Assembly (NCBI GenBank): GCA_964360375.1 | Contig: CAYHWG010000011.1 | Coordinates: 1 to 21,928, forward strand | Length of the DNA stretch: 21,928 nt | Source of the DNA: XYB2-FULL-45-11 sp964360375 | GTDB lineage: Bacteria > Patescibacteriota > Patescibacteriia > UBA9934 > GWF2-40-263 | Direction: 5' to 3' | Shown here: positions 13,207 through 20,856 of the stretch, in pieces | How positions within the stretch are numbered: the first letter of the stretch is position 1 | Layout of the letters: the number at the start of each line of letters is the position of its first letter | The notes under the pieces: generated by a model | Told to the model about the DNA's origin: nothing | Seen by the model: the letters and a program-made list of their open reading frames with translations, nothing else | Database searches by the model: none | Translations under genes and position numbers: made by a program

Positions 13207-14085
13207 ATGCATCTCATGGATCATCTCCTCGAGTTGCATCGAGACTTGTCGAACAAAACGTATATGCACTCGAAATATGAGTCGTTTGTTATCACAGATC
13301 CGAAACGTCGACAGATTCACAAAGCTTCCGTGCGAGATCGCATACTCCATCACGCATTATACCGCATGTTGTATCCGTTTTTCGATCGTACGTTTGCGAG
13401 CGATTCCTTCTCTTGTCGAGATAACAAAGGAATGCATAAAGCGATTGATCGATTTCGAACATGTACACGGAAGGAGAATAAGAATCATTTCCGAACCTGT
13501 TGGGTTTTAAAATGCGACATCAAACAATTTTTTGCGAGTATTGATCACAGGATTTTGATGCGGATCCTCGAGGCATCTATTCCGGATGCCGACATTCGAT
13601 CGCTTCTTAAAATAATCATCCAAAGTTTTGAAACAGCAAACCGGCACCGTGTTGGTTTGCCACTCGGGAATCTTACCTCGCAATTGTTCTCGAACATTTA
13701 TATGAACCGGTTTGATCAATTTGTGAAACATAAGTTGAAAATCGAATATTACATCCGTTATGCGGATGATTTCGTTTTTCTTTCTCCTGACAAGCAAACT
13801 CTCAAATCGCTCATTCCTCGCATTCGATCCATTTTGCTTTTCGATCTCCACCTCACGCTTCATCCGACCAAAATTCTTTTAAAGACCATTGCATCAGGTG
13901 TCGACTTTCTCGGTTGGGCGCATTTTCCTGATCATCGGGTTTTACGAACGGTGACCAGACGACGAATGTTTAAACGTATCGACGAGCATACTGTGGATAA
14001 AATAGTGCAATCGTATTTGGGATTGATAAGTCATGGGAATACGAATAAAATTCAAAAAAACATTGAATGCATCATTGCGGCATAA
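13207..14085 (+). CDS. DGR reverse transcriptase 2, N-terminally interrupted
   Basis: A 292-residue frame from ATG 13207 that holds all catalytic RT motifs: ITDPKRRQIHKASVRDRILHH (start of palm), motif A LKCDIKQFFASIDH, the DGR-type GLPLGNLTSQ, catalytic YYIRYADDFVFL, and GVDFLGW. It lacks the N-terminal 30-40 residues, including the conserved W..F..GK segment, which lies in frame upstream behind a TAA at 13195-13197. Expression would need reinitiation at 13207, readthrough, or a wrong base call; otherwise this is a dying gene. It is clearly a paralogue of RT1 but well diverged. It ends at a hairpin shared with der. Confidence 0.85.
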   Translation: MHLMDHLLELHRDLSNKTYMHSKYESFVITDPKRRQIHKASVRDRILHHALYRMLYPFFDRTFASDSFSCRDNKGMHKAIDRFRTCTRKENKNHFRTCWVLKCDIKQFFASIDHRILMRILEASIPDADIRSLLKIIIQSFETANRHRVGLPLGNLTSQLFSNIYMNRFDQFVKHKLKIEYYIRYADDFVFLSPDKQTLKSLIPRIRSILLFDLHLTLHPTKILLKTIASGVDFLGWAHFPDHRVLRTVTRRRMFKRIDEHTVDKIVQSYLGLISHGNTNKIQKNIECIIAA

Positions 14086-14087
14086 CG

Positions 14088-14120
14088 AAAACTCGACGTA
14101 TCTTGCATCGAGTTTTTTTG
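14088..14120. terminator. Terminator between RT2 and der
   Basis: AAAACTCGA (14088-14096) pairs with TCGAGTTTT (14108-14116), loop 11 nt, followed by T. It serves RT2 and, read from the other side, could serve der. Confidence 0.75.
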
Positions 14121-14141
14121 TTACAGAGGAGATAGAGAGAC

Positions 14142-15509
14142 TTATTTTGAAACGGCGGTGGCGATGCGTACGTTGATCCGCATGGGTGTGCCAGTGAGGT
14201 CGTGTATTTCTCGCATGCGGTTTTCGAGAAATCGGAGATAGCTTGGATGAAGTGCGTCTTCGCGTTGTGCTTTGACGGTGAGATCAAAGGTCGGAGGAGC
14301 ATTTGAAATTTGTTTTAAACCGAGGGCTTTTGGCGGCTTGGTTCCTTTTCCTTTTGAGGGGAGATGTTGTTTCACGGCGGCGTGCATAAAGCGTTCGAGT
14401 ACTTTGTCTGAAAGTTCTGTGAGACGATGTTTTTGGACATCATCGATCATTCCAAAAATGGTCGAGACACGTTGTTTGTTGAGCGCACTTACAAATAATA
14501 CGGGAGCCCATGCAAGAAACGGAAATTCATCTGCGAAATATTTTTTGTAATCATTGATGGTGTTTGAATCTTTGTCTTTGACGAGATCCCATTTGTTCAC
14601 GACGATGATGACGCCGGCGCCGGAATCTTTGAGGAGTCCTGCGAGTGTTTTTTCTTGCGCACCGATCGGTTCTGTCGCGTCAAGGATGAGGAGTGAGACA
14701 TCGGATCGTCGAATCACAAAGGCATTTTTTTCGACAGCCATCTCTTCGAGTCCGCCTGCTTTTTTGACAGAACTGTGTTTGCGCATGCCTGGCGTGTCGA
14801 CAAATAAATAATTTTTGTCGTCAAGATGAACAAGCACATCATTGGGTTCACGTGTCGTGTGTGAGATTGGACTTGTGATGAAACGATTCTCGCCGAGAAG
14901 AGCGTTCAAGAGTGTGGATTTTCCTACGTTTGGTTTTCCAATCACGGCAACACGAATCGCATCGATCTTACGATAATCGACGGGCGGTTTTTTTATCGCT
15001 TCGAGTTTTTCATAAATCAAATCAAGCAAATCTCCGACGCCGGCACCTTGCGTTGCAGAAACCGCGATGGGAGTTGGAAGTCCACGTAATCTCCAATGTG
15101 CTCCGGTTAATCGTCGACGTTCCGCGGATTTTTCTGCTTTGTTTCCAACGACCACAATCGGTGTTTGTGTTTTCCAAAGTTTACTCGCAAGCTCAAGATC
15201 TTTCGGAAGTGGTTCTCCTTTTGCATCGACGACAAATAAAATAATGTCTGCCTGTTTCATCGCGAGTTCTGCTTGTATCACAATGTTTTTTTCGATCTCG
15301 TCCGCTTTGTTTGCATCCAACCCACCCGTGTCCACCACGCGAATGATTTTTCCGCGCCAGAGACATTCACCTTCGTTGCGATCTCGCGTTGTTCCTGCAA
15401 CCGAAGAAACGAGCGCTTTTGATTGCTCAATCATTCTGTTAAATAACGTTGATTTTCCTACGTTTGTTCGGCCGACCAAGACAACCGTTGGGAGAGAGGG
15501 GAGAGACAT
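14142..15509 (-). CDS. der: Ribosome-assembly GTPase Der (EngA)
   Basis: The tandem-GTPase Der is needed for 50S subunit maturation. At 455 residues it has two G domains and the KH-like C-terminal domain of the family. G domain 1: GRTNVGKST (about 13-21, Thr instead of the usual Pro), TTRDRNEGE, DTGG, and a G4 motif NKAE instead of NKxD, which may lower guanine specificity. G domain 2: GKPNVGKST, TTREPNDV, DTPGMRK, NKWD. The C-terminal part (from about 355) has the KH-like module ending PMRINVR. It is alone in its direction behind the LCP gene, separated by an inverted-repeat element. Confidence 0.96.
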   Translation of the reverse strand: MSLPSLPTVVLVGRTNVGKSTLFNRMIEQSKALVSSVAGTTRDRNEGECLWRGKIIRVVDTGGLDANKADEIEKNIVIQAELAMKQADIILFVVDAKGEPLPKDLELASKLWKTQTPIVVVGNKAEKSAERRRLTGAHWRLRGLPTPIAVSATQGAGVGDLLDLIYEKLEAIKKPPVDYRKIDAIRVAVIGKPNVGKSTLLNALLGENRFITSPISHTTREPNDVLVHLDDKNYLFVDTPGMRKHSSVKKAGGLEEMAVEKNAFVIRRSDVSLLILDATEPIGAQEKTLAGLLKDSGAGVIIVVNKWDLVKDKDSNTINDYKKYFADEFPFLAWAPVLFVSALNKQRVSTIFGMIDDVQKHRLTELSDKVLERFMHAAVKQHLPSKGKGTKPPKALGLKQISNAPPTFDLTVKAQREDALHPSYLRFLENRMREIHDLTGTPMRINVRIATAVSK

Positions 15510-15522
15510 AGCAAGGATCCTA

Positions 15523-15655
15523 CAGAGACCCCTCTAAAAGCGCATCTTTTCGTTTCACGGGCGCCCGTCAAACACACTCTACGTAGATAACCTACGTTTC
15601 GTGTGTTCGACAGCCCGTTTAACAAAAATCTGCTACTTTTAGAGGGGGGTCTCTT
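15523..15655. repeat. Imperfect long inverted repeat between LCP gene and der
   Basis: The two halves of this intergenic segment are near reverse complements. The ends are AGAGACCCCTCTAAAAG and (reversed) CTTTTAGAGGGGGGTCTCT; the inner arms share CACGGGC.../...GCCCGTTTAA and AACACAC/GTGTGTT; and ACGTAG-ATAAC-CTACGT is at the centre. A foldback, MITE-like unit or a very large terminator of the LCP transcript are both possible. No second copy is seen in the window. Confidence 0.7.
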
Positions 15656-15662
15656 CTGTGAT

Positions 15663-17294
15663 TTATTTTAAAACAAGATTCTGCGAATTCTCTCCTAAAA
15701 TGATGAGAAAGTCAATGTTTGTGGCGGTGACCATTTGTTTGACATCATCGCTTGAGATAGGAAGTTCTTTTTCGATAATGGTCCCATCTTTTAACCAACC
15801 GGAGGAAGTTAGGGTGGCATCTGATTTCAAGAAGGTTTGAAGTTTTTTGAGCTCTGCGGATTTCTTTCCGTTTGTGAGGTCATAAATAATCGTGTGGGTG
15901 AATCCACGCGTTGGGGCATTTCCGACTTTGATCACATCAAATCCTTTTGTTTCTGTTTCAAGAATTTGAGAGACACGAAAGGCAAGGCCAGCTATTGTTG
16001 TGCCGTTTTCAATTTCGATGCGACTCGGAATAATTTTTGGTGTCTGCATGAGTGGTTCAGGAGTTGTTTTTGCGATGGGAGTTTTTCTTTCCGCATTTTT
16101 TTCCGGGGTAAAAATATACTGCGCCATTTGTTGAAGTTGCGTCCAGTCATCGTTTTTTGGAAGCAAAACATACGCGCCGTTCACGGATGTTTCATAGAGA
16201 GGAGAGTTTGGTGACGCATCGATGACATGACTGACGATACTTTCTGATGTTAAATTTTTGAATTCTTTTCCGAGACGCACGAGTTCGGCGACCGTGAGAT
16301 TTGTGCGGATATTTTTTTGAAGCGTGTCCAAAATACTGTTCATACGAACAGGATTGAAAAATGTGGAAACAGAAAAAACTTTGTCTTTCACCGCAAGAAG
16401 AATTTTTTGTTGACGGCGAGAACGGGCAAAGTCTGAACCCTCTCCATTATTTCCGTGCCGCGAACGGACAAACGCAAGAGCGGTATATCCATCCATATGC
16501 GTCCATCCTTCTTTGAAGGTAAGTTTTTCAAATCGACAACGATAATCTGGTCCCCCCAAAACTTTTTTCTCTTCTATGATCGTATCTTGTTTGACGTCAT
16601 CTACCGTTTCTTTACCTTTCATGAGTGACTCACTGTTTCCACAGGTGTCATACTCTTTTCCTAAAATTGGATAGCTCGGATCTGTAAACGGCTGTTCGAT
16701 GTAAACATCGATTCCACCGATCGAATTGATGAGTTCAGAAAAACCGTCGAAATCTACACGTAAATAATATTGGATAGGTTGATGAAGAACGTTCCCGATA
16801 ATTTCCGCTGTTGCGGTTGGGCCGGAACCTGCTTGTTCCATTTCTGCATACGCATTTGCATGATTGATTTTTTGAGATCCGTGTCCGGGGAGATCAACTC
16901 TCATGTCGCGTGGAAGGGAAAGAAAAGCAAGTTTTTTTGTGGAAGGTCGATAGCTCGCAAATAAAATCGTATCCGTGAGTTGTGGACCATCATGACCCTC
17001 TCCTCCGATTCCTGTGAGAAGAATGTTGACGCGATCATCTTTTTCTCCCTGTAAAGCACTGCCGCTTGGTGTGACAAAACTTCGTATGGCTGAAAAAAGA
17101 GAGAACGTGGTTGATCCGGATTTTTCATCCGTAATGTGTTTCATGCGATAAGAAAAAATTCCTCCTACCGTTAAAAGAACCAAAGCACCGATCAAAATCC
17201 TGTGACCAAAAAAAAGAAACGGTTTTTTCTTTAATGGTTCCGTTTGTGTGTATCTCTCTTTGAGAAAATCTATTTTGTGATTCTCCATAAGCAC
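15663..17294 (-). CDS. LytR-CpsA-Psr (LCP) family envelope protein with LytR_C domain
   Basis: LCP enzymes transfer polymers from undecaprenyl-phosphate lipids to peptidoglycan. Of 543 residues, about 1-28 are cytoplasmic and Lys-rich, about 29-48 form one membrane helix (ILIGALVLLTVGGIFSY), and the rest is extracellular. The LCP core runs about 88-315: NILLTGIGG, DTILFASY with the LSLPRDMRV catalytic motif, KINHANAY, and AFVRSRHGNNGEGSDFARSRRQQ with the Arg residues that bind the pyrophosphate. A linker rich in Pro/Lys/Thr leads to a C-terminal LytR_C-like domain (about 425-535). MENHK (17288) is an alternative start. The promoter ends at the start codon. Confidence 0.92.
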   Translation of the reverse strand: MLMENHKIDFLKERYTQTEPLKKKPFLFFGHRILIGALVLLTVGGIFSYRMKHITDEKSGSTTFSLFSAIRSFVTPSGSALQGEKDDRVNILLTGIGGEGHDGPQLTDTILFASYRPSTKKLAFLSLPRDMRVDLPGHGSQKINHANAYAEMEQAGSGPTATAEIIGNVLHQPIQYYLRVDFDGFSELINSIGGIDVYIEQPFTDPSYPILGKEYDTCGNSESLMKGKETVDDVKQDTIIEEKKVLGGPDYRCRFEKLTFKEGWTHMDGYTALAFVRSRHGNNGEGSDFARSRRQQKILLAVKDKVFSVSTFFNPVRMNSILDTLQKNIRTNLTVAELVRLGKEFKNLTSESIVSHVIDASPNSPLYETSVNGAYVLLPKNDDWTQLQQMAQYIFTPEKNAERKTPIAKTTPEPLMQTPKIIPSRIEIENGTTIAGLAFRVSQILETETKGFDVIKVGNAPTRGFTHTIIYDLTNGKKSAELKKLQTFLKSDATLTSSGWLKDGTIIEKELPISSDDVKQMVTATNIDFLIILGENSQNLVLK

Positions 17295-17299
17295 ACAGC

Positions 17300-17328
17300 A
17301 GTGTAACGGATTTTTTGAACAAAATCAA
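17300..17328 (-). promoter_or_regulatory. Promoter of the LCP gene
   Basis: Minus strand TTGATT (17323-17328) and TACACT (17300-17305), 17-nt spacing. Transcription would begin at or next to the start codon (17294/17288), that is, a leaderless or nearly leaderless mRNA. Confidence 0.6.
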
Positions 17329-17340
17329 GTGCTTGATTGA

Positions 17341-17475
17341 GACCGTTACAAAACTCATCTTTTGTCATTGCGAGGAGGAGTCATCGACGACGAAGCAATC
17401 TTTTCTTTGGAAATATAAGGATTGCTTCGTCGTATAACTCCTCGCAATGACACAATTTAGATTTTTGCAACGGCC
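17341..17475. repeat. MITE-like inverted-repeat element, copy A
   Basis: Ends GACCGTTACAAAACTC and (reversed) GGCCGTTGCAAAAATC form outer inverted repeats. Inside, TGTCATTGCGAGGAGGAG and ACGACGAAGCAATC are mirrored by GATTGCTTCGTCGT and CTCCTCGCAATGACA. Copies B and C are in the opposite orientation. No coding sequence. Confidence 0.85.
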
Positions 17476-17483
17476 TCTGCATG

Positions 17484-17510
17484 AGACCCTTCCCTTGGGT
17501 CTTTTTTTTT
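17484..17510 (+). terminator. Plus-strand terminator-like hairpin upstream of lepB
   Basis: AGACCC (17484-17489) / GGGTCT (17497-17502) with a 7-nt loop and nine T. No plus-strand gene precedes it, so it either blocks readthrough from the repeat element or acts as an attenuator ahead of lepB. Confidence 0.65.
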
Positions 17511-17526
17511 GATATGCTTAAAAATA

Positions 17527-18147
17527 ATGGAAAAAATTATGTCTCAAAAAAATTTAGCACTCGAGTCTTTTTTTCAACGTAAATTTGGTCCGCTTGGAGC
17601 ATCGATTATTTTATTTATCATGGAGGTGGTGCAAATTATTTTGATTTCTTCCGCGATCATCATTCCAATTCGTTATTTTCTTATTCAGCCGTTTTATGTC
17701 AAAGGGGCAAGTATGGAACCCAATTTCTATGATCAAGAATATCTCATCATTGATGAATTGACTTGGAGAACGCGTGCACCGGTGCGTGGGGAGATTGTCG
17801 TTTTTCGTTATCCACGTGATCCGAGTCAGTATTTCATCAAACGCGTGATCGGACTTCCGGGTGAGACGGTTCAGGTGAGCGATGGTCATGTCACGATTTT
17901 TAACACAGATCATCCAAACGGTATTTTTTTAACGGAATCCTATCTTGGGGATGTCTTGACAAGCGGAACAAAAAAGGTCACTCTCGGCTCAGATGAGTAT
18001 TATGTTCTTGGAGATAATCGGGGAGAAAGCATGGATTCCCGTATTTTTGGAGCAGTAAACCGTGATCAATTTATCGGGAGAGTTTGGGTGAGAGGACTCC
18101 CAATCAACCGCATCGCTACTTTTCCATTACCAATCTATAACTTGTAA
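17527..18147 (+). CDS. lepB: Type I signal peptidase
   Basis: Cleaves signal peptides of exported proteins on the outer face of the membrane. From ATG 17527 it has 206 residues (an alternative is ATG 17539). One membrane helix (about 28-50, IILFIMEVVQIILISSAIII) is followed by the catalytic serine in KGASMEPN, the lysine in YFIKRVIGLPGE, and the conserved box LGDNRGESMDSR. The length suits a Gram-positive/CPR type enzyme with a single anchor. hisS follows within 35 bp on the same strand. Likely clients here include the LCP and pilin/Ig-like exported proteins. Confidence 0.95.
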   Translation: MEKIMSQKNLALESFFQRKFGPLGASIILFIMEVVQIILISSAIIIPIRYFLIQPFYVKGASMEPNFYDQEYLIIDELTWRTRAPVRGEIVVFRYPRDPSQYFIKRVIGLPGETVQVSDGHVTIFNTDHPNGIFLTESYLGDVLTSGTKKVTLGSDEYYVLGDNRGESMDSRIFGAVNRDQFIGRVWVRGLPINRIATFPLPIYNL

Positions 18148-18181
18148 TTCAAGGGTGTTTTATCAACTCGTCATTCCTCCT

Positions 18182-19597
18182 ATGAAACAAAAAAAAGAAG
18201 AGGCTCCAAAAGTAGCTCCTCAGGTTGAAAAAATCGAAACGGAGGACAAAGAGAAAAAAGGGGGAGCAAAAGCCCCTCCTGAGCTTTTACGCGGATTTCG
18301 TGACATCCTTCCCGAGGAACAAGGAAAATGGAATTTTGTTCGTGATCGTATTCGAGCGATTGCAGAAGCCTATACCTTTGATCGCATCGATCTTCCTATA
18401 TTAGAACGTGCGGAGATTTTTTTGCGTACCCTTGGAAAACAAACGGACGTCATTGAAAAAGAAATGTACGTATTTGTGGACCCATCCGGAAAAAACGTCG
18501 CGCTCCGTCCTGAAGCAACGGCATCTGTTGCGCGTGCCTATATTAATCATGGCATGCTCGATCGACCGCATCCTGTAAAACTTTGGTATGAAGGTCCGAT
18601 GTTTCGACATGATCGTCCACAAGCTGGACGTTATCGTCAGTTTCATCAGGCGGGATTTGAATCGATTGGTGCACAAGAACCGATTGTGGACGCACAACTC
18701 ATCGTTTTGGGTACACAAATTTTTCGTGATCTCGGACTCGATATTCAAGTGCAAGTGAATTCCATCGGGACAGCGTCTTGTCGGCAAGCGTATCTTGCGG
18801 AACTTGTGAGTTATTTTCGTCCGCATCGCAACAAACTTTCCGAAGACGACAAACGTCGTTTGCAAAAAAATCCGTTGCGTTTACTCGACAGTAAAGAGGA
18901 GGGAATGAAAGAATTGCTTGCAGACGCGCCACAAATTCTCGATTGGCTTGATGATGCATCAAAAGAACATTTCACACGAGTCCTAGAATTTTTAGAAGAA
19001 ATTCAAATTCCGTACGTGTTGAATCCGAATTTGGTTCGTGGGCTCGATTATTACACACACACCGTGTTTGAATTTGTCGAAAAAAGCAGCGATCCAGATC
19101 GTGCGCAAAATGCACTTGGTGGCGGAGGACGTTATGACGGTCTTATCGAAATCATGGGAGGACGTCCGACTCCTGCGTGTGGATTCGCTCTTGGAATGGA
19201 ACGTATTGTAAAAGCGCTCGGAGATCAAGGAATTAATCCTCCACAACGTCCACAACCAAACGTCTTTTTTGCGCAGCTTGGAGATGCGGCTCGTCGTGTT
19301 GGTCTTAAACTGTACGAAGATTTTCGCCAAGCGGGAATTCCGGTCGCAGAAGCGTTCGGAAAAAACGCCCTGAAGGCACAGCTCGAAATCGCCAATAAAC
19401 TTGGTGTGAAACTCACTATTATTTTGGGACAAAAAGAAGTGCTTGATGGAACCATCATTATGCGTGATATGGAATCCGGTGCGCAAGAAATTGTGGACGT
19501 GAATAAAATTGTCGGCGTGATTAAAAGAAAACTCAGTTCAGAAATTGATGAAACCGCAAAACCGATAGTAAGACAATCACCTGTGGCGAGGGAATAG
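18182..19597 (+). CDS. hisS: Histidyl-tRNA synthetase
   Basis: Class II aminoacyl-tRNA synthetase charging tRNA-His. From ATG 18182 it has 471 residues; an in-frame GTG at 18155 would add nine. The first ~30 residues are a Lys/Glu-rich extension (MKQKKEEAPKVAP...DKEKKGGAKAP) not found in the E. coli enzyme, before the standard RGFRDILPEE. Motif 2 region: LWYEGPMFRHDRPQAGRYRQ. The histidine-binding boxes are LVRGLDYYTHTVFEF and ALGGGGRYDGL, with motif 3 GFALGMERI. The C-terminal anticodon-binding domain follows from about residue 365. Confidence 0.96.
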   Translation: MKQKKEEAPKVAPQVEKIETEDKEKKGGAKAPPELLRGFRDILPEEQGKWNFVRDRIRAIAEAYTFDRIDLPILERAEIFLRTLGKQTDVIEKEMYVFVDPSGKNVALRPEATASVARAYINHGMLDRPHPVKLWYEGPMFRHDRPQAGRYRQFHQAGFESIGAQEPIVDAQLIVLGTQIFRDLGLDIQVQVNSIGTASCRQAYLAELVSYFRPHRNKLSEDDKRRLQKNPLRLLDSKEEGMKELLADAPQILDWLDDASKEHFTRVLEFLEEIQIPYVLNPNLVRGLDYYTHTVFEFVEKSSDPDRAQNALGGGGRYDGLIEIMGGRPTPACGFALGMERIVKALGDQGINPPQRPQPNVFFAQLGDAARRVGLKLYEDFRQAGIPVAEAFGKNALKAQLEIANKLGVKLTIILGQKEVLDGTIIMRDMESGAQEIVDVNKIVGVIKRKLSSEIDETAKPIVRQSPVARE

Positions 19598-19603
19598 ATG
19601 TTC

Positions 19604-19614
19604 TCTTCAGACCT
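19604..19614 (+). repeat. Left 11-bp direct repeat flanking copy B
   Basis: TCTTCAGACCT here and at 19751-19761 brackets the repeat element, possibly a target-site duplication. Confidence 0.5.
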
Positions 19615-19616
19615 GA

Positions 19617-19752
19617 GATCGTTGCAAAACTCATCTTTCTGTCATTGCGAGGAGTTATACGACGAAGCAATCCTTGCATTTTAAATAAAAAGATTGCTTC
19701 GTCGTCGATGACTCCTCCTCGCAATGACACAATTTGGAGTTTTGTAACGGTC
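19617..19752. repeat. MITE-like inverted-repeat element, copy B
   Basis: The reverse complement of this segment matches copy A almost throughout, including the GAGGAGTCATCGACGACG arm and the ends GACCGTTACAAAACTC / GAGTTTTGCAACGATC. It sits between hisS and rpsU and may also act as the hisS terminator because it folds into a long hairpin. Confidence 0.85.
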
Positions 19753-19766
19753 TTCAGACCTCTCTC

Positions 19767-19795
19767 TTGACTCTTTTTCTTCTATTCGGCATAAT
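19767..19795 (+). promoter_or_regulatory. Promoter of rpsU-yqeY
   Basis: TTGACT (19767-19772) and CATAAT (19790-19795), 17 nt apart. The start near 19802 gives a leader of about 35 nt with an AGGAAG ribosome site before the GTG at 19837. Confidence 0.75.
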
Positions 19796-19836
19796 CTCCA
19801 CATTATTCGTAATCACTGAAAGGAAGTGAAAAATTT

Positions 19837-20079
19837 GTGGTAGATGTTAAACGACGCAAAGGTGAAAGTTTCGAGAGTTTGCTCCGCCGATACTCACGCC
19901 GCCTCCAACAGAGCGGAAAAGTATTGGAAACACGCAAGCTCCGATATCATTCATCCGAACCAACCAAAAATAAACTCAAAGCGAGTGCTATTCGTCGTAA
20001 CGAGATTCGCGTGAAACGTGATTATCTTTCCCGTATCGGACAACTCGTAGACGAACCAAAAACACAAAAAAGACGTTAA
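19837..20079 (+). CDS. rpsU: Small ribosomal subunit protein bS21
   Basis: The 80-residue, strongly basic protein has the bS21 N-terminal pattern VDVKRRKGESFESLLRRYSRR. bS21 sits near the anti-Shine-Dalgarno end of 16S rRNA and aids initiation. The start is GTG with AGGAAG upstream. It is followed after 8 nt by yqeY, a pairing seen in many bacteria. Confidence 0.9.
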   Translation: MVDVKRRKGESFESLLRRYSRRLQQSGKVLETRKLRYHSSEPTKNKLKASAIRRNEIRVKRDYLSRIGQLVDEPKTQKRR

Positions 20080-20087
20080 AATTTTCT

Positions 20088-20855
20088 ATGACTCTTTCAG
20101 AACAAATTAGTGAAGACATGAAAGGGGCGATGAAAGCAAAAAATGACGCAACACTTTCCACGTTGCGTCTTTTGCGTTCTGCCCTTATGAACAAAAAGAT
20201 AGATGTCGGTCATGAACTTACGGATACGGAAGTGCAGGATGTCATTCGTGCACAGGTGAAACAATTGAAAGATGCAATCATTTCGTTTGAAACCGGCGGC
20301 CGCACCGACATGGCGGAATCAAACAAAATCGAATTGGAATTATTGAAAAAATATCTTCCAACAGAAATGCCAGATGAGGAATTGTTGGTAATTATAAAAC
20401 AAGCCGTCACAGATTCCGGTGCGTCCTCAAAAGCAGATATGGGTAAAGCTATGGGTTTTGTGATGAAAGCGGTTGCGGGTCGTGCGGACGGGACGCGTGT
20501 GAAGGCAATGGTGGAATCTTTGCTTGGTGTGTTCGTTTTTGTATTCGTTGCGCATTTATTTGGAGCAGAGTCTGCACAGGCATCGATTTCATATGTGGAT
20601 ATGGAAATGCAAGGATCTATAGATTTTATTCCGTATCTTGAAACATCACTTAAAGTGATTCGTGTTATTTTTCTGTGGGCCGGATTGTTTTGTATCAATG
20701 ATATTTTACACGGGGGATTACAGATGACGACAAATGCATCGCGTGAAGAGGAACATCATCATGCAGAACATAAAATTATTCACGGATTTTTTGGAACCGG
20801 AATCGTGATCGCTCTTTTTTGCGTGACAACCGTGATGATTCAGAAAATTTCTTAA
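20088..20855 (+). CDS. yqeY: YqeY/GatB-tail-like protein fused to a secreted or membrane C-terminal segment
   Basis: Residues about 1-147 are a normal YqeY domain (GatB tail-like; DATLSTLRLLRSALMNKKI, ELELLKKYLPTEMPDEEL, ADMGKAMGFVMKAVAGRADG) thought to act in tRNA-dependent amidation or tRNA binding. Where family members stop, this frame runs on without a break into MVESLLGVFVFVFVAHLFG-AESAQA, which looks like a signal peptide with an AxA site, then about 85 residues with two membrane helices (VIRVIFLWAGLFCINDIL and GFFGTGIVIALFCVTTVMI), resembling the small pilin-like proteins of CPR type IV secretion/pilus loci. Either this is a true fusion, or a second protein starts at the internal ATG at 20509. 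Confidence 0.85.
   Translation: MTLSEQISEDMKGAMKAKNDATLSTLRLLRSALMNKKIDVGHELTDTEVQDVIRAQVKQLKDAIISFETGGRTDMAESNKIELELLKKYLPTEMPDEELLVIIKQAVTDSGASSKADMGKAMGFVMKAVAGRADGTRVKAMVESLLGVFVFVFVAHLFGAESAQASISYVDMEMQGSIDFIPYLETSLKVIRVIFLWAGLFCINDILHGGLQMTTNASREEEHHHAEHKIIHGFFGTGIVIALFCVTTVMIQKIS
20509..20855 (+). CDS. Possible separate pilin-like membrane protein from an internal start
   Basis: An in-frame ATG at 20509 gives a 115-residue protein, MVESLLGVFVFVFVAHLFG then AESAQA as a signal peptide, a short loop and two membrane helices flanking a His/Glu-rich loop (REEEHHHAEHK). This is the topology of VirB2/TrbC-like pilins, and the next gene (21178) also starts with such a module. It is offered as an alternative reading of the 3' part of the fused frame. 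Confidence 0.35.
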
Positions 20856-20856
20856 A

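Noticed and set aside
14370..14380. Partial parS-like word (GTTTCACGG) within der, and another near 15551
   Set aside because: Only half of the palindrome is present; neither is a full parS.
19988..20698. Minus-strand frames opposite rpsU and yqeY
   Set aside because: They are antisense shadows of conserved genes with no supporting signals.
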